From positions 1-6,326 of the forward strand of contig JAKSCN010000571.1 of NCBI GenBank assembly GCA_022360595.1: 6,326 nucleotides of DNA, read 5' to 3'. The stretch is from Chromatiales bacterium. GTDB taxonomy: Bacteria; Pseudomonadota; Gammaproteobacteria; Chromatiales; Chromatiaceae. Under the pieces are notes generated by a model, which had not been told where the DNA came from, searched no databases, and saw only the letters and a list, made by a program, of their open reading frames with translations. Of this stretch, positions 1 to 5,913 are shown piece after piece; position 1 is the stretch's first letter, and every line of letters starts with the position of its first letter. Position numbers and translations under genes: made by a program.

Positions 1-548
1 GCGCCCTTCTCGGTCAAAGTATCGACCCAACCGATCACATTATCTTTTACGCGGCGGTCATCTTCAGCCAGGTTCCGGTCGATGTGTCCCTTTACCAACA
101 TGTCGATATCATCATCCGCCGCCAGCCAGATATCCTGAGTGGTGCCGATAATGGCAGGATCAGCCATCACCATCTCACGCAACTGCAGAAAGGCACCACT
201 GCTCACCACGCGGTAAAGCGCTTTCTTGTCGCGGCGCCCCTTTACCTCAGGAAACTCACCGCGCAACGACTTCTTCACCAATCCGGCATAGTTGGCAGTG
301 GAGAGCACCTGCGGATCGCGCTTGCCCTCTGGATCGATCATCTGGGCATCGAACACGATCGGCAGCTTGATCATGGTCTGCTGAAAGGCACCGTACCCTT
401 TACCGACAATACTGATGAACAGAAAAGAGACAAACAGCAGTCCCAGCACCACCGCGCCCAAACCGATACGGCGAAAACGGCGCTCGCGGGCATAACGACG
501 CTGCAGCGACGCGTTTACCTTATCAATCGCTCTTGTATTGTTATTCAT
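1..548 (-). CDS. pstA: Phosphate ABC transporter permease PstA, N-terminal part (runs off the left edge)
   Basis: This is the 5' part of the gene for PstA, one of the two inner-membrane permease subunits of the high-affinity phosphate importer PstSCAB. The reading frame opens with ATG at 548-546 (MNNNTRAIDKVNASLQRRYA) and stays open for 182 codons to the window edge. Residues 1-27 are basic and cytoplasmic (RRYARERRFRR). Residues about 28-48 form one hydrophobic membrane segment. The rest seen here is hydrophilic and probably periplasmic. This matches the N-terminal extension (DUF3333 type) of long proteobacterial PstA proteins. The permease domain itself would lie outside the window, so the call rests on this extension and on the position directly after pstC. 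The start codon overlaps the end of pstC by 8 bp (ATGAATAA), which suggests translational coupling. No strong Shine-Dalgarno sequence is visible; a GAGAG stretch lies just upstream. Confidence 0.9.
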   Translation of the reverse strand, partial: MNNNTRAIDKVNASLQRRYARERRFRRIGLGAVVLGLLFVSFLFISIVGKGYGAFQQTMIKLPIVFDAQMIDPEGKRDPQVLSTANYAGLVKKSLRGEFPEVKGRRDKKALYRVVSSGAFLQLREMVMADPAIIGTTQDIWLAADDDIDMLVKGHIDRNLAEDDRRVKDNVIGWVDTLTEKG

Positions 549-1929
549 ACTGCTCTCGATACTTGCGGACCACATGTAGCGCGATCACGTTTAACACCAA
601 AGTCACCACAAACAGCAACAGGCCAAGCGCAAAGGCGGCCAGTGTTTTCGGGCTATCGAACTCCTGGTCACCGACCAGCAGGGTGACAATCTGCACCGTC
701 ACGGTGGTCACACTCTCCAGCGGATTGGCAGTCAGATTGGCCGACAGACCGGCCGCCATCACCACAATCATGGTCTCACCAATGGCACGGGAGACCGCCA
801 GCAGCACGCCACCAACAATCCCCGGCAGCGCCGCGGGAATCACCACCTGACGAATCGTCTCAGACTGAGTGGCGCCGACACCGTAGGAGGCATCACGCAT
901 CGCCTGGGGCACTGCATTGATCACATCATCAGAGAGCGAAGAGACAAATGGGATGATCATAATCCCCATCACCAGACCGGCCGCCAGCGCACTCTCGGAG
1001 GAGACATCCAACCCGATCAGCCCGCCCGAGTCACGAATGAACGGGGCTACAGTCAGTGCTGCAAAAAAGCCGTAAACAACGGTAGGAATACCGGCCAGAA
1101 TCTCCAGTACCGGCTTGGCTACAGCACGCAGACGCGAGGTGGCGTACTCGGAGAGATAGATGGCCGACATCAGCCCGATCGGCACCGCCACCAGCATGGC
1201 GATAAACGAGATCAGCATGGTGCCCGCAAACAGCGGAATCGCACCAAAAGCACCGGAAGAGCCCACCTGGTCTTCCCGGATCGCCATCTGCGGACTCCAC
1301 TCCAGCCCAAACAGAAAGCTGCTAAGGGGTACCGCTTTGAAAAAACGCAGTGCCTCAAACAGCACTGACAAGACAATTCCGATGGTGGTAAAAATTGCGA
1401 TGGTGGAACTGATAATCAGCAGCACCTTCACCACCTTTTCGACACTATTGCGGGCACGCAGCTCCGGTGAGATAAAGCGCCAGGCAACAGCAAAACCGGC
1501 CAGGGCCAGCGACAGCACAACCACCACCAGGGCAGCCATACCGGTACGCTCCAGACTCACATAGTGATCAGCCGCCGCCTGCATCACCGGATCAATATCC
1601 TTGGAAACAATATTGCCGGAGGCCAGGTTACGAATATCATTCACGACCAGACCAAGCTGGGCTTCAGGCAGTTGACGGGTCTCCGCTGGCAGATCGGCAA
1701 TCACCAGATCGGTAATCACTGAGGATTGAAATGCCATCCATAGACCAAACACCAGCAGCGCCGGCAGGCCACACCAGATCGCTGCATAGAAACCGTAGTA
1801 GCTGGGAAGAGAATGGAGTGAACTGATGCCACCAGATGCGCTGGCCAGTCCTCTCGAGCGTTTGCGTCCTAACTGATAGGCGACCGCCATCAAGATCAGA
1901 AGAACGATAATCAGCGTCGAATTATGCAT
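541..1929 (-). CDS. pstC: Phosphate ABC transporter permease PstC (long form)
   Basis: PstC pairs with PstA to form the inner-membrane channel of the phosphate importer. The 462-residue product is much longer than the roughly 320-residue E. coli type. Residues 4-20 and 47-68 are hydrophobic segments, followed by a hydrophilic, probably periplasmic stretch at about 70-128 and another segment at 130-151. The C-terminal half (about 165-455) is the binding-protein-dependent permease domain, with hydrophobic segments near 167-192, 233-257, 272-295, 314-334, 367-392 and 430-454. The cytoplasmic EAA-type coupling loop that contacts the ATPase lies at about 346-369 (YGVGATQSETIRQVVIPAAL), followed by RAIGET. 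The ATG at 1929-1927 is the only plausible start nearby: codons upstream in frame offer no ATG, GTG or TTG before the hairpin. Its Shine-Dalgarno is weak (AGGG, set far back). The gene follows pstS after 86 bp and overlaps pstA by 8 bp. Confidence 0.95.
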   Translation of the reverse strand: MHNSTLIIVLLILMAVAYQLGRKRSRGLASASGGISSLHSLPSYYGFYAAIWCGLPALLVFGLWMAFQSSVITDLVIADLPAETRQLPEAQLGLVVNDIRNLASGNIVSKDIDPVMQAAADHYVSLERTGMAALVVVVLSLALAGFAVAWRFISPELRARNSVEKVVKVLLIISSTIAIFTTIGIVLSVLFEALRFFKAVPLSSFLFGLEWSPQMAIREDQVGSSGAFGAIPLFAGTMLISFIAMLVAVPIGLMSAIYLSEYATSRLRAVAKPVLEILAGIPTVVYGFFAALTVAPFIRDSGGLIGLDVSSESALAAGLVMGIMIIPFVSSLSDDVINAVPQAMRDASYGVGATQSETIRQVVIPAALPGIVGGVLLAVSRAIGETMIVVMAAGLSANLTANPLESVTTVTVQIVTLLVGDQEFDSPKTLAAFALGLLLFVVTLVLNVIALHVVRKYREQYE

Positions 1930-1957
1930 CAGATAAACAGCCCTGATTTGTGCAACA

Positions 1958-1986
1958 AAGGGCGGCCGTTAAAAACGACCACCCTT
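1958..1986 (-). terminator. Hairpin between pstS and pstC (attenuator or mRNA-stabilising stem)
   Basis: Read on the minus strand, an AAGGGTGGTCGTT arm pairs with AACGGCCGCCCTT across a TTT loop, giving a 13-bp stem with two G-U wobbles. It is followed by a short, interrupted T-run (TGTTG after the last stem TT). The hairpin starts about 30 nt after the pstS stop codon and ends about 30 nt before the pstC start. The T-run is weak, so full termination is unlikely. A partial terminator or a 3' stabiliser of pstS mRNA fits the known need for far more PstS than membrane subunits. The structure is read directly from the sequence; the role is inferred. Confidence 0.65.
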
Positions 1987-2015
1987 CCTTTAGCGAATGA
2001 ATAGGTGAGAGCCTA

Positions 2016-3086
2016 TTACATTTCCAGGTTTTTCAAACCCTTAACGTCGGCAGCAAACTTGGCGCGCTCATCCTGAGGCATTGGGATCATTCCTTTGTCA
2101 GCCAGGTAGCCTTCATCACCCCAGGCCTTTTCGGCAGTGAATTCAGCCAGGTACTCTTTGATACCGGGTACACTACCGATGTGCGCTTTCTTCACGTAGA
2201 AGAAGAGCGGACGAGAGACAGGGTAAGAACCGTCGGCGATGGCGTCGAAAGTAGGTGCAACGCCGTCAACCTGAGAGCCCTGAACCTTGTCAGAGTTCTG
2301 ATCCAGGAAGCTGAAACCGAAGATACCCAGCGCGTTGGGGTTGGCTTCCAGCTTCTGAACGATCAGGTTGTCGTTCTCACCGGCTTCAATGAAAGCACCG
2401 TCTTCACGAATGGTGTGACACAGCGCTTTGTAAGCTTTCTTGTTCTTTTTCTTCATCGCTTTGATGTCAGGGAACTTCTTACAGCCACCTTCCATTGCCA
2501 GCTCGACGAAAGCGTCACGGGTACCGGAGGTTGGAGGAGGACCGAGAACCTCGATTTTGGTGTTGGGCAGGCTTGGATTGACATCAGCCCAAGTCTTATA
2601 AGGGTTAGGCATGGTCTTAACGCCAGCATCTTTGAAAGAGGCGCCTTTCAGACCGTCGGTGGCTGGCACATCTTTAGCCAGGGCCAGGAACAGCTCTTTA
2701 CGAGTGATCTTGAACTGATCAGCAGTTTTAGCATTAGCGATAACGATACCGTCATAACCGATTTTCACTTCGACGATGTCGTTAACACCGTTCTTGGCGC
2801 AAGTTTTCACTTCTGAAGACTTGATACGACGAGACGCATTGGTCACATCAGGATGCTCAACACCGACCCCCGCACAGAACAGCTTCAGACCACCGCCAGA
2901 ACCGGTAGATTCGATTTTTGGGGTTTTGAAACTGGTGGTTTTACCGAAGTTCTCGGCTACCACGGTGGCGAAAGGGTAAACGGTGGATGAACCCACGATT
3001 GAGATGTAGTCACGTGAGGCAGCGGCATTTGCAACAGTCGCAGATACAGCCAGAGCCACACCAAGAGCGAGACGCTTAGTAATCAC
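2016..3086 (-). CDS. pstS: Periplasmic phosphate-binding protein PstS
   Basis: PstS captures inorganic phosphate in the periplasm and delivers it to PstCA. The 356-residue product begins with a Sec signal peptide: basic MITKR, a hydrophobic core, and a likely signal peptidase I site after ANA at about residue 21. The mature protein starts near ASRDYISIVGSSTVYPF, where GSSTVYPF (32-39) is the first phosphate-contacting loop of the family. STGSGGG (60-66), NASRR (83-87) and TSGTRD (186-191) supply the other typical binding segments. Four cysteines (71, 96, 202, 223) could form disulfides after export. There is no lipobox, so the protein should be soluble. The start is GTG at 3086-3084, chosen because a GGAGG ribosome site sits 6 nt upstream and the signal peptide begins right there. 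The gene has its own Pho-box promoter and is followed by a hairpin before pstC. Confidence 0.97.
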   Translation of the reverse strand: MITKRLALGVALAVSATVANAAASRDYISIVGSSTVYPFATVVAENFGKTTSFKTPKIESTGSGGGLKLFCAGVGVEHPDVTNASRRIKSSEVKTCAKNGVNDIVEVKIGYDGIVIANAKTADQFKITRKELFLALAKDVPATDGLKGASFKDAGVKTMPNPYKTWADVNPSLPNTKIEVLGPPPTSGTRDAFVELAMEGGCKKFPDIKAMKKKNKKAYKALCHTIREDGAFIEAGENDNLIVQKLEANPNALGIFGFSFLDQNSDKVQGSQVDGVAPTFDAIADGSYPVSRPLFFYVKKAHIGSVPGIKEYLAEFTAEKAWGDEGYLADKGMIPMPQDERAKFAADVKGLKNLEM

Positions 3087-3092
3087 AGAAAA

Positions 3093-3097
3093 CCTCC
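3093..3097 (-). promoter_or_regulatory. Strong ribosome binding site of pstS
   Basis: A perfect GGAGG on the minus strand lies 6 nt before the GTG start of pstS. It decides this non-ATG start, and it is the clearest Shine-Dalgarno in the window, which fits heavy translation of a binding protein. Confidence 0.85.
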
Positions 3098-3121
3098 AGG
3101 TCTAGGTAAATTCTTGCAGCG

Positions 3122-3177
3122 ATTATGGGGCGGCTTTGTGACAAGATTGTTGGTGTTTTATTACGTTTTTGTTACAG
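3122..3177 (-). promoter_or_regulatory. PhoB-dependent pstS promoter: four Pho half-sites plus -10
   Basis: Read on the minus strand, four 7-bp units repeat every 11 bp: CTGTAAC (3177-3171), ACGTAAT (3166-3160), CACCAAC (3155-3149) and TTGTCAC (3144-3138). They are separated by the 4-nt spacers AAAA, AAAA and AATC. The known PhoB half-site is close to CTGTCAT with an A-rich spacer. Units 1 and 4 match best, and unit 3 is weak. Exactly 10 nt after unit 4 comes CATAAT (3127-3122), a 5/6 match to the -10 consensus. This is the spacing seen in E. coli PhoB promoters, where the Pho box replaces the -35. Transcription should start near 3115, giving a leader of about 30 nt. Unit 1 lies inside the last phoR codons, and unit 2 covers the phoR stop codon. 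Confidence 0.8.
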
Positions 3178-4495
3178 CCGAAACAGTACCGGATTCTGCT
3201 TCCCGAACCCGAGAACCAGGGAAGCTACAGGTGAAAATACTCCCCTCACCCGGCTCACTTTCAATACGTAGGGCGCCGTTATGCCGGGTCAATACATGCT
3301 TGACGATAGCCAGGCCCAGACCGGTCCCTCCACTCTGGCGTGAACGCCCTACATCGACCCGATAGAAGCGCTCGGTCAGGCGTGGAATATGCTCATTATC
3401 GATACCGATCCCGGTATCCTTCACGGTAAAACAGGGACCGCTTTCGGTCAGTACCCACTGCAGAGTGATACCACCGCCGGCCGGGGTGTAGCGCACGGCA
3501 TTGAAGACCAGATTGGAGAAGGCGCTATCCAGCTCATCCGGGTTGGCGAACAGCCACAACTCCTCATCGATATCGACAGTGATACGGTGTTTGGCATCAC
3601 CACTGAGATTGATCGCCTCTTGCTGGAGACTCTTAACCAGATCCGGCACATCCACCACCGTCTGCCCCCCCTCTCCCTGGCTAGTCTCCAGGCGCGACAA
3701 CAGCAGCAGATCGCCAACAATACGCTGCATCCGCACCGTCTGCTGGCGCATCTGGCCAAAGATGTGCTGCCAATCGGCCAGGGAGGGGTCGTCGGAATCA
3801 CCCATGGTCTCGAGATAACCGTGGATCACCGTTAGGGGGGTACGCATCTCGTGAGAGACATTGGCGACAAAGTCGCGCCGCACTGTCTCCAGTTGGTGCA
3901 GCCGGGTAATATCGCGGGCCTGTAGCAATCTTTTACCCTTACCGTAAGGCACAACCCGCACTTCCAGACTGATGCCGCTATCGACCGGAGCGGGAATTTG
4001 GATGGGCCGCAGATAGTCACCTTCGGCCAGGTATTTGAGAAAGACCCGGTCGGTGATCACCTGATCGATCTTGCGCCCTTTATCCCGCTTGCGGTTCAAC
4101 CCCAGCATCTCCGAGGCGGGCACATTCCACCACTCCATTTCGCCGCTGCTATCGATCACCACCGTAGCATCCGGCAAGGCATTGGTGGACTCCTGAAAGC
4201 CGCTCAGCATCCGCCCCAGCTTGCGTTTACGCTTGCGACCGCGCTCACGCAGGGACTCAATGGCCGCCAGCACCGCACTCCAGATCCCCACCGCATAAGG
4301 CTTTTTATGCTGTTTAGGCTCTTTCAGCCAGAGATTGAGGCGAATGATCTGCTGCAGATGCCAGACAAGGTAAAGGATGACGCTGATCAGGAGCACTTCC
4401 GGCAGCCGCCCCAGCAGCCAACCGACCAATCCACTCCCAATCGCGCTTATTGATAGAAACCCTAGCTCTTTACGAAGACCGGGGGTTAAGCTCAT
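3161..4495 (-). CDS. phoR: Phosphate regulon sensor histidine kinase PhoR
   Basis: PhoR is the inner-membrane sensor kinase that phosphorylates PhoB when phosphate is scarce and removes the phosphate when it is plentiful, under control of Pst and PhoU (family knowledge). The 444-residue product has a hydrophobic N-terminus with two membrane segments (about 12-29 and 33-48) and almost no periplasmic loop, as is usual for PhoR. A very basic linker follows (84-95, RERGRKRKRK region), then a PAS domain at about 100-195. The dimerisation domain carries the H-box VSHEMRTPL with the phosphorylated His215. The ATPase domain shows the N-box (SNLVFNAVRYTP, Asn332), the G1 box DTGIGI (360-365), the F-box region (ERFYRVD) and the G2 box GGTGLGLAIVKH (389-400). 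All catalytic motifs are intact. The ATG at 4495 overlaps the phoB stop codon as ATGA, which indicates coupled translation; no strong ribosome site is visible. Confidence 0.97.
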   Translation of the reverse strand: MSLTPGLRKELGFLSISAIGSGLVGWLLGRLPEVLLISVILYLVWHLQQIIRLNLWLKEPKQHKKPYAVGIWSAVLAAIESLRERGRKRKRKLGRMLSGFQESTNALPDATVVIDSSGEMEWWNVPASEMLGLNRKRDKGRKIDQVITDRVFLKYLAEGDYLRPIQIPAPVDSGISLEVRVVPYGKGKRLLQARDITRLHQLETVRRDFVANVSHEMRTPLTVIHGYLETMGDSDDPSLADWQHIFGQMRQQTVRMQRIVGDLLLLSRLETSQGEGGQTVVDVPDLVKSLQQEAINLSGDAKHRITVDIDEELWLFANPDELDSAFSNLVFNAVRYTPAGGGITLQWVLTESGPCFTVKDTGIGIDNEHIPRLTERFYRVDVGRSRQSGGTGLGLAIVKHVLTRHNGALRIESEPGEGSIFTCSFPGSRVREAESGTVSAVTKT

Positions 4496-5190
4496 CGCCC
4501 AGAGACTTGCTCCGAAAATCGATAACCGGCACCACGTACCGTCTGCACCAGCGACTCGATGCCGAAAGGCTCAAGCGCCTTACGCAGGCGACGAATATGG
4601 ACATCAACAGTCCGCTCCTCGATAAAGACGTTGGTGCCCCACACCTTATCGAGCAGACGCGAACGGCTGTAGACCTTATCCTGATGGGTCATGAAGAAGT
4701 GCAACAGACGAAACTCAGTGGGGCCCAGCTCTACCTCGTCACCACCGACACTCACCCGATAGGAGGAGGGGTCCAGCCGCAGATTACCCGCTTCCACCGT
4801 CTCTTCAGTAGCATGGGGTGCAACCCGGCGCAGCACCACTTTGATCCGCGCTGTCAGCTCACGGGGAGAGAAGGGCTTGGTGACATAGTCCTCAGCACCA
4901 CACTCAAGGCCGCGCACTTTGTCGTCCTCTTCACCACGGGCGGTCAACATGATCACCGGAATATCACGCGTCAGCGAACTCTGCTTCAGCTCCCGGGTCA
5001 GCTCGACACCACTGGTGCCGGGCAACATCCAGTCCATCAGTATCAATGAGGGGGTCTCATTGGATAACAGCGTACGCGCCTCTTCGGCATCTTCCGCCTC
5101 AACCGTCTCATAGCCGGTCTGCTTGAGCACGAAGCAGATCATCTCCCGAACTGCCGGCTCGTCTTCCACTACCAGTATTTTTGTCGCCAT
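4492..5190 (-). CDS. phoB: Phosphate regulon response regulator PhoB
   Basis: PhoB is the transcription factor of the Pho regulon: once phosphorylated by PhoR it dimerises, binds Pho boxes and recruits RNA polymerase. The 232-residue length is standard for the family. The receiver domain (about 3-120) has the acidic pair Glu9/Asp10, the phosphoacceptor Asp53 in LMDWMLPG, Thr83 in MLTARG and Lys105 in VTKPFSP. The C-terminal OmpR/PhoB winged helix (about 135-228) contains LGPTEFRLLHFFM, the recognition helix ERTVDVHIRRLRKAL (192-206) and the wing RGAGYRF. The ATG at 5190 is the natural start because MATKILVVEDEP aligns with the family N-terminus. The ribosome site is weak (an A/G-rich AGAAAGAA region). 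A Pho box lies upstream, so the gene should activate itself. It is co-transcribed with phoR, overlapping it by 4 bp. Confidence 0.97.
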   Translation of the reverse strand: MATKILVVEDEPAVREMICFVLKQTGYETVEAEDAEEARTLLSNETPSLILMDWMLPGTSGVELTRELKQSSLTRDIPVIMLTARGEEDDKVRGLECGAEDYVTKPFSPRELTARIKVVLRRVAPHATEETVEAGNLRLDPSSYRVSVGGDEVELGPTEFRLLHFFMTHQDKVYSRSRLLDKVWGTNVFIEERTVDVHIRRLRKALEPFGIESLVQTVRGAGYRFSEQVSGR

Positions 5191-5234
5191 TTGAATAGAT
5201 TCTTTCTAGCTTCTTACCTTACTAACTGGCAAGT

Positions 5235-5268
5235 ATTACACCTTGAGGTCATTACAATTTTATGACAA
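5235..5268 (-). promoter_or_regulatory. PhoB-dependent phoBR promoter: Pho box plus -10
   Basis: The minus strand reads TTGTCAT-AAAA-TTGTAAT (5268-5251), two 7-bp half-sites with an A4 spacer. It matches the E. coli-type consensus CTGTCAT-AAAA-CTGTCAT at 15 of 18 positions. Exactly 10 nt later comes TGTAAT (5240-5235), a 5/6 match to the -10 element. Transcription should start near 5228, about 37 nt before the phoB start codon. This predicts positive autoregulation of phoBR. A further TTGTCATAAA copy lies upstream at 5279-5288, but it is offset by 20 bp rather than 22, so it is out of the 11-bp register. Confidence 0.85.
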
Positions 5269-5288
5269 CAAGCAGTTATTTATGACAA
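5262..5288 (-). repeat. Direct repeat TTGTCATAAA upstream of phoB
   Basis: Two identical 10-bp copies of TTGTCATAAA start 20 bp apart on the minus strand, at 5288 and 5268. The downstream copy is the first half of the phoB Pho box and continues into it to 5259. The upstream copy also resembles a PhoB half-site but is 2 bp out of phase with it. It may be an accessory or a decayed site. Confidence 0.6.
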
Positions 5289-5331
5289 AAAATTAGGGAG
5301 TTAGCCTCACCACCGATATCGATCAACCCGA

Positions 5332-5667
5332 CTACCAGCTAAAAATCACCCACTGGGGCACGCTGATATCGGCCGGATGATTGTGACGCAGGTCCATCTC
5401 ACCGTCACCGTTGCTATCCACCAAGAAGTAGGCTGGTCCAATTTGCGGAATCACCTTAATCATGTAGAGTCGGCCATTCACCCGATACTCCTCTATGGCG
5501 CCTCTTGGGGATTCGATAATCCGCACCTCCGGCTCCAGCACTTCACCGCTTTGCACTTTTGGCGGCAGCCTGGGTGGCTCCGGTACCGCCTCGGGTTCTG
5601 GTGTGTCAGCCGCATAACTGGCCGATACCGCCAGCAACAGACCGAATAACAGACATCGCTTTTCCAT
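5332..5667 (-). CDS. Small exported DUF2782-family protein of unknown function
   Basis: The 111-residue product resembles the DUF2782 family; no function is established for it. A signal peptide is clear: MEKR, a hydrophobic core LLFGLLLAVSA, and a likely cleavage site after SYA at residue 19. A proline- and glutamate-rich linker follows (21-37). The compact remainder (about 43-111) starts with EPEVRIIES, continues with YRVNGRLYMIKVIPQIGPAYFLVD, and ends in PQWVIFSW. Residues 84-92 (DSNGDGEMD) fit a DxNxDGxxD loop like those that bind calcium in EF-hand-type proteins; binding is only inferred. The start is ATG at 5667, which begins the signal peptide; a GAGAG stretch about 10 nt upstream may act as ribosome site. 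A TCTAAT at 5719-5714 could be a -10, but no good -35 is seen. The gene lies 141 bp before phoB, and the phoB promoter lies in that gap. Confidence 0.85.
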   Translation of the reverse strand: MEKRCLLFGLLLAVSASYAADTPEPEAVPEPPRLPPKVQSGEVLEPEVRIIESPRGAIEEYRVNGRLYMIKVIPQIGPAYFLVDSNGDGEMDLRHNHPADISVPQWVIFSW

Positions 5668-5755
5668 ACCTACACTCTCTTCTCGCCAGCAGACACTGCC
5701 AACGACTTACTCCATTAGAACGCCTGACAGAATCAGAAATTCCCCGCCAGGACCC

Positions 5756-5908
5756 GTTAACACTCATTTAATTGCCACTGTTGAGCCTAAAAAAGCACCA
5801 CTCAAGGCCCGAGAAGCGCGGCGCGCTTGCTCCAGATAAACGCCGAGTGGTGCTTTTTTAGGCTCAACCCGCAGGGCCAGTGGCAATGACGATAAAATGA
5901 GGCTTAAC
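5756..5908. repeat. Large nested inverted-repeat element, about 153 bp
   Basis: Three pairs of arms are nested around one centre. The outer arms are 5756-5769 and 5895-5908 (GTTAAnnCTCATTT, 12 of 14 matching). The middle arms are 5771-5780 and 5878-5887 (ATTGCCACTG, perfect). The inner arms are 5780-5803 and 5845-5868 (24 bp, perfect). The right half has two extra stretches with no partner: 5869-5877 and about 5888-5894. The 41-nt centre holds its own small palindrome, AAGCGCG-G-CGCGCTT (5814-5828). GACCC occurs just outside on the left (5751-5755) and again on the right (5910-5914, one base further out), so the whole could be a small mobile-type element with a 5-bp target duplication. The element starts a few bases after the LOG stop codon and encodes no protein. 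The repeat structure is certain; the origin is not. Confidence 0.75.
5788..5860. terminator. Bidirectional intrinsic terminator core of the inverted repeat
   Basis: GCACCACTC (5795-5803) pairs perfectly with GAGTGGTGC (5845-5853). The stem is bracketed by A6 on the left (5789-5794) and T6 on the right (5854-5859), so each strand gives a GC-rich stem followed by a U-run. The loop is long (41 nt), but it folds into its own GC-rich stem at 5814-5828. On the minus strand it would end transcripts of the LOG gene and separate it from the DUF2782 and pho genes. Both flanking genes point the same way, so the symmetry is not needed for convergent transcription. Confidence 0.65.
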
Positions 5909-5913
5909 AGACC

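Noticed and set aside
84..686. Plus-strand open frame of 200 codons across pstA and the end of pstC
   Set aside because: It is antisense to two well-supported pst genes, has low-complexity His/Gln/Arg-rich content and no recognisable domain. It is a shadow of biased codon use.
2181..2816. Plus-strand open frame of 211 codons antisense to pstS
   Set aside because: pstS is certain on the other strand, and the product lacks any recognisable motif or ribosome site.
4450..5049. Plus-strand open frame of 199 codons antisense to phoB
   Set aside because: phoB has every receiver and winged-helix motif on the minus strand; the plus-strand product looks like no known family.
5289..5331. Possible terminator between the DUF2782 gene and phoB
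   Set aside because: There is a T6 run on the minus strand, but only a 3-bp GAG/CTC stem precedes it. The CGATATCG palindrome nearby is too short and too far from the T-run.
5714..5745. Sigma-70 promoter for the DUF2782 gene
   Set aside because: TCTAAT is an acceptable -10, but no -35 hexamer with more than weak similarity lies 16-18 nt upstream.
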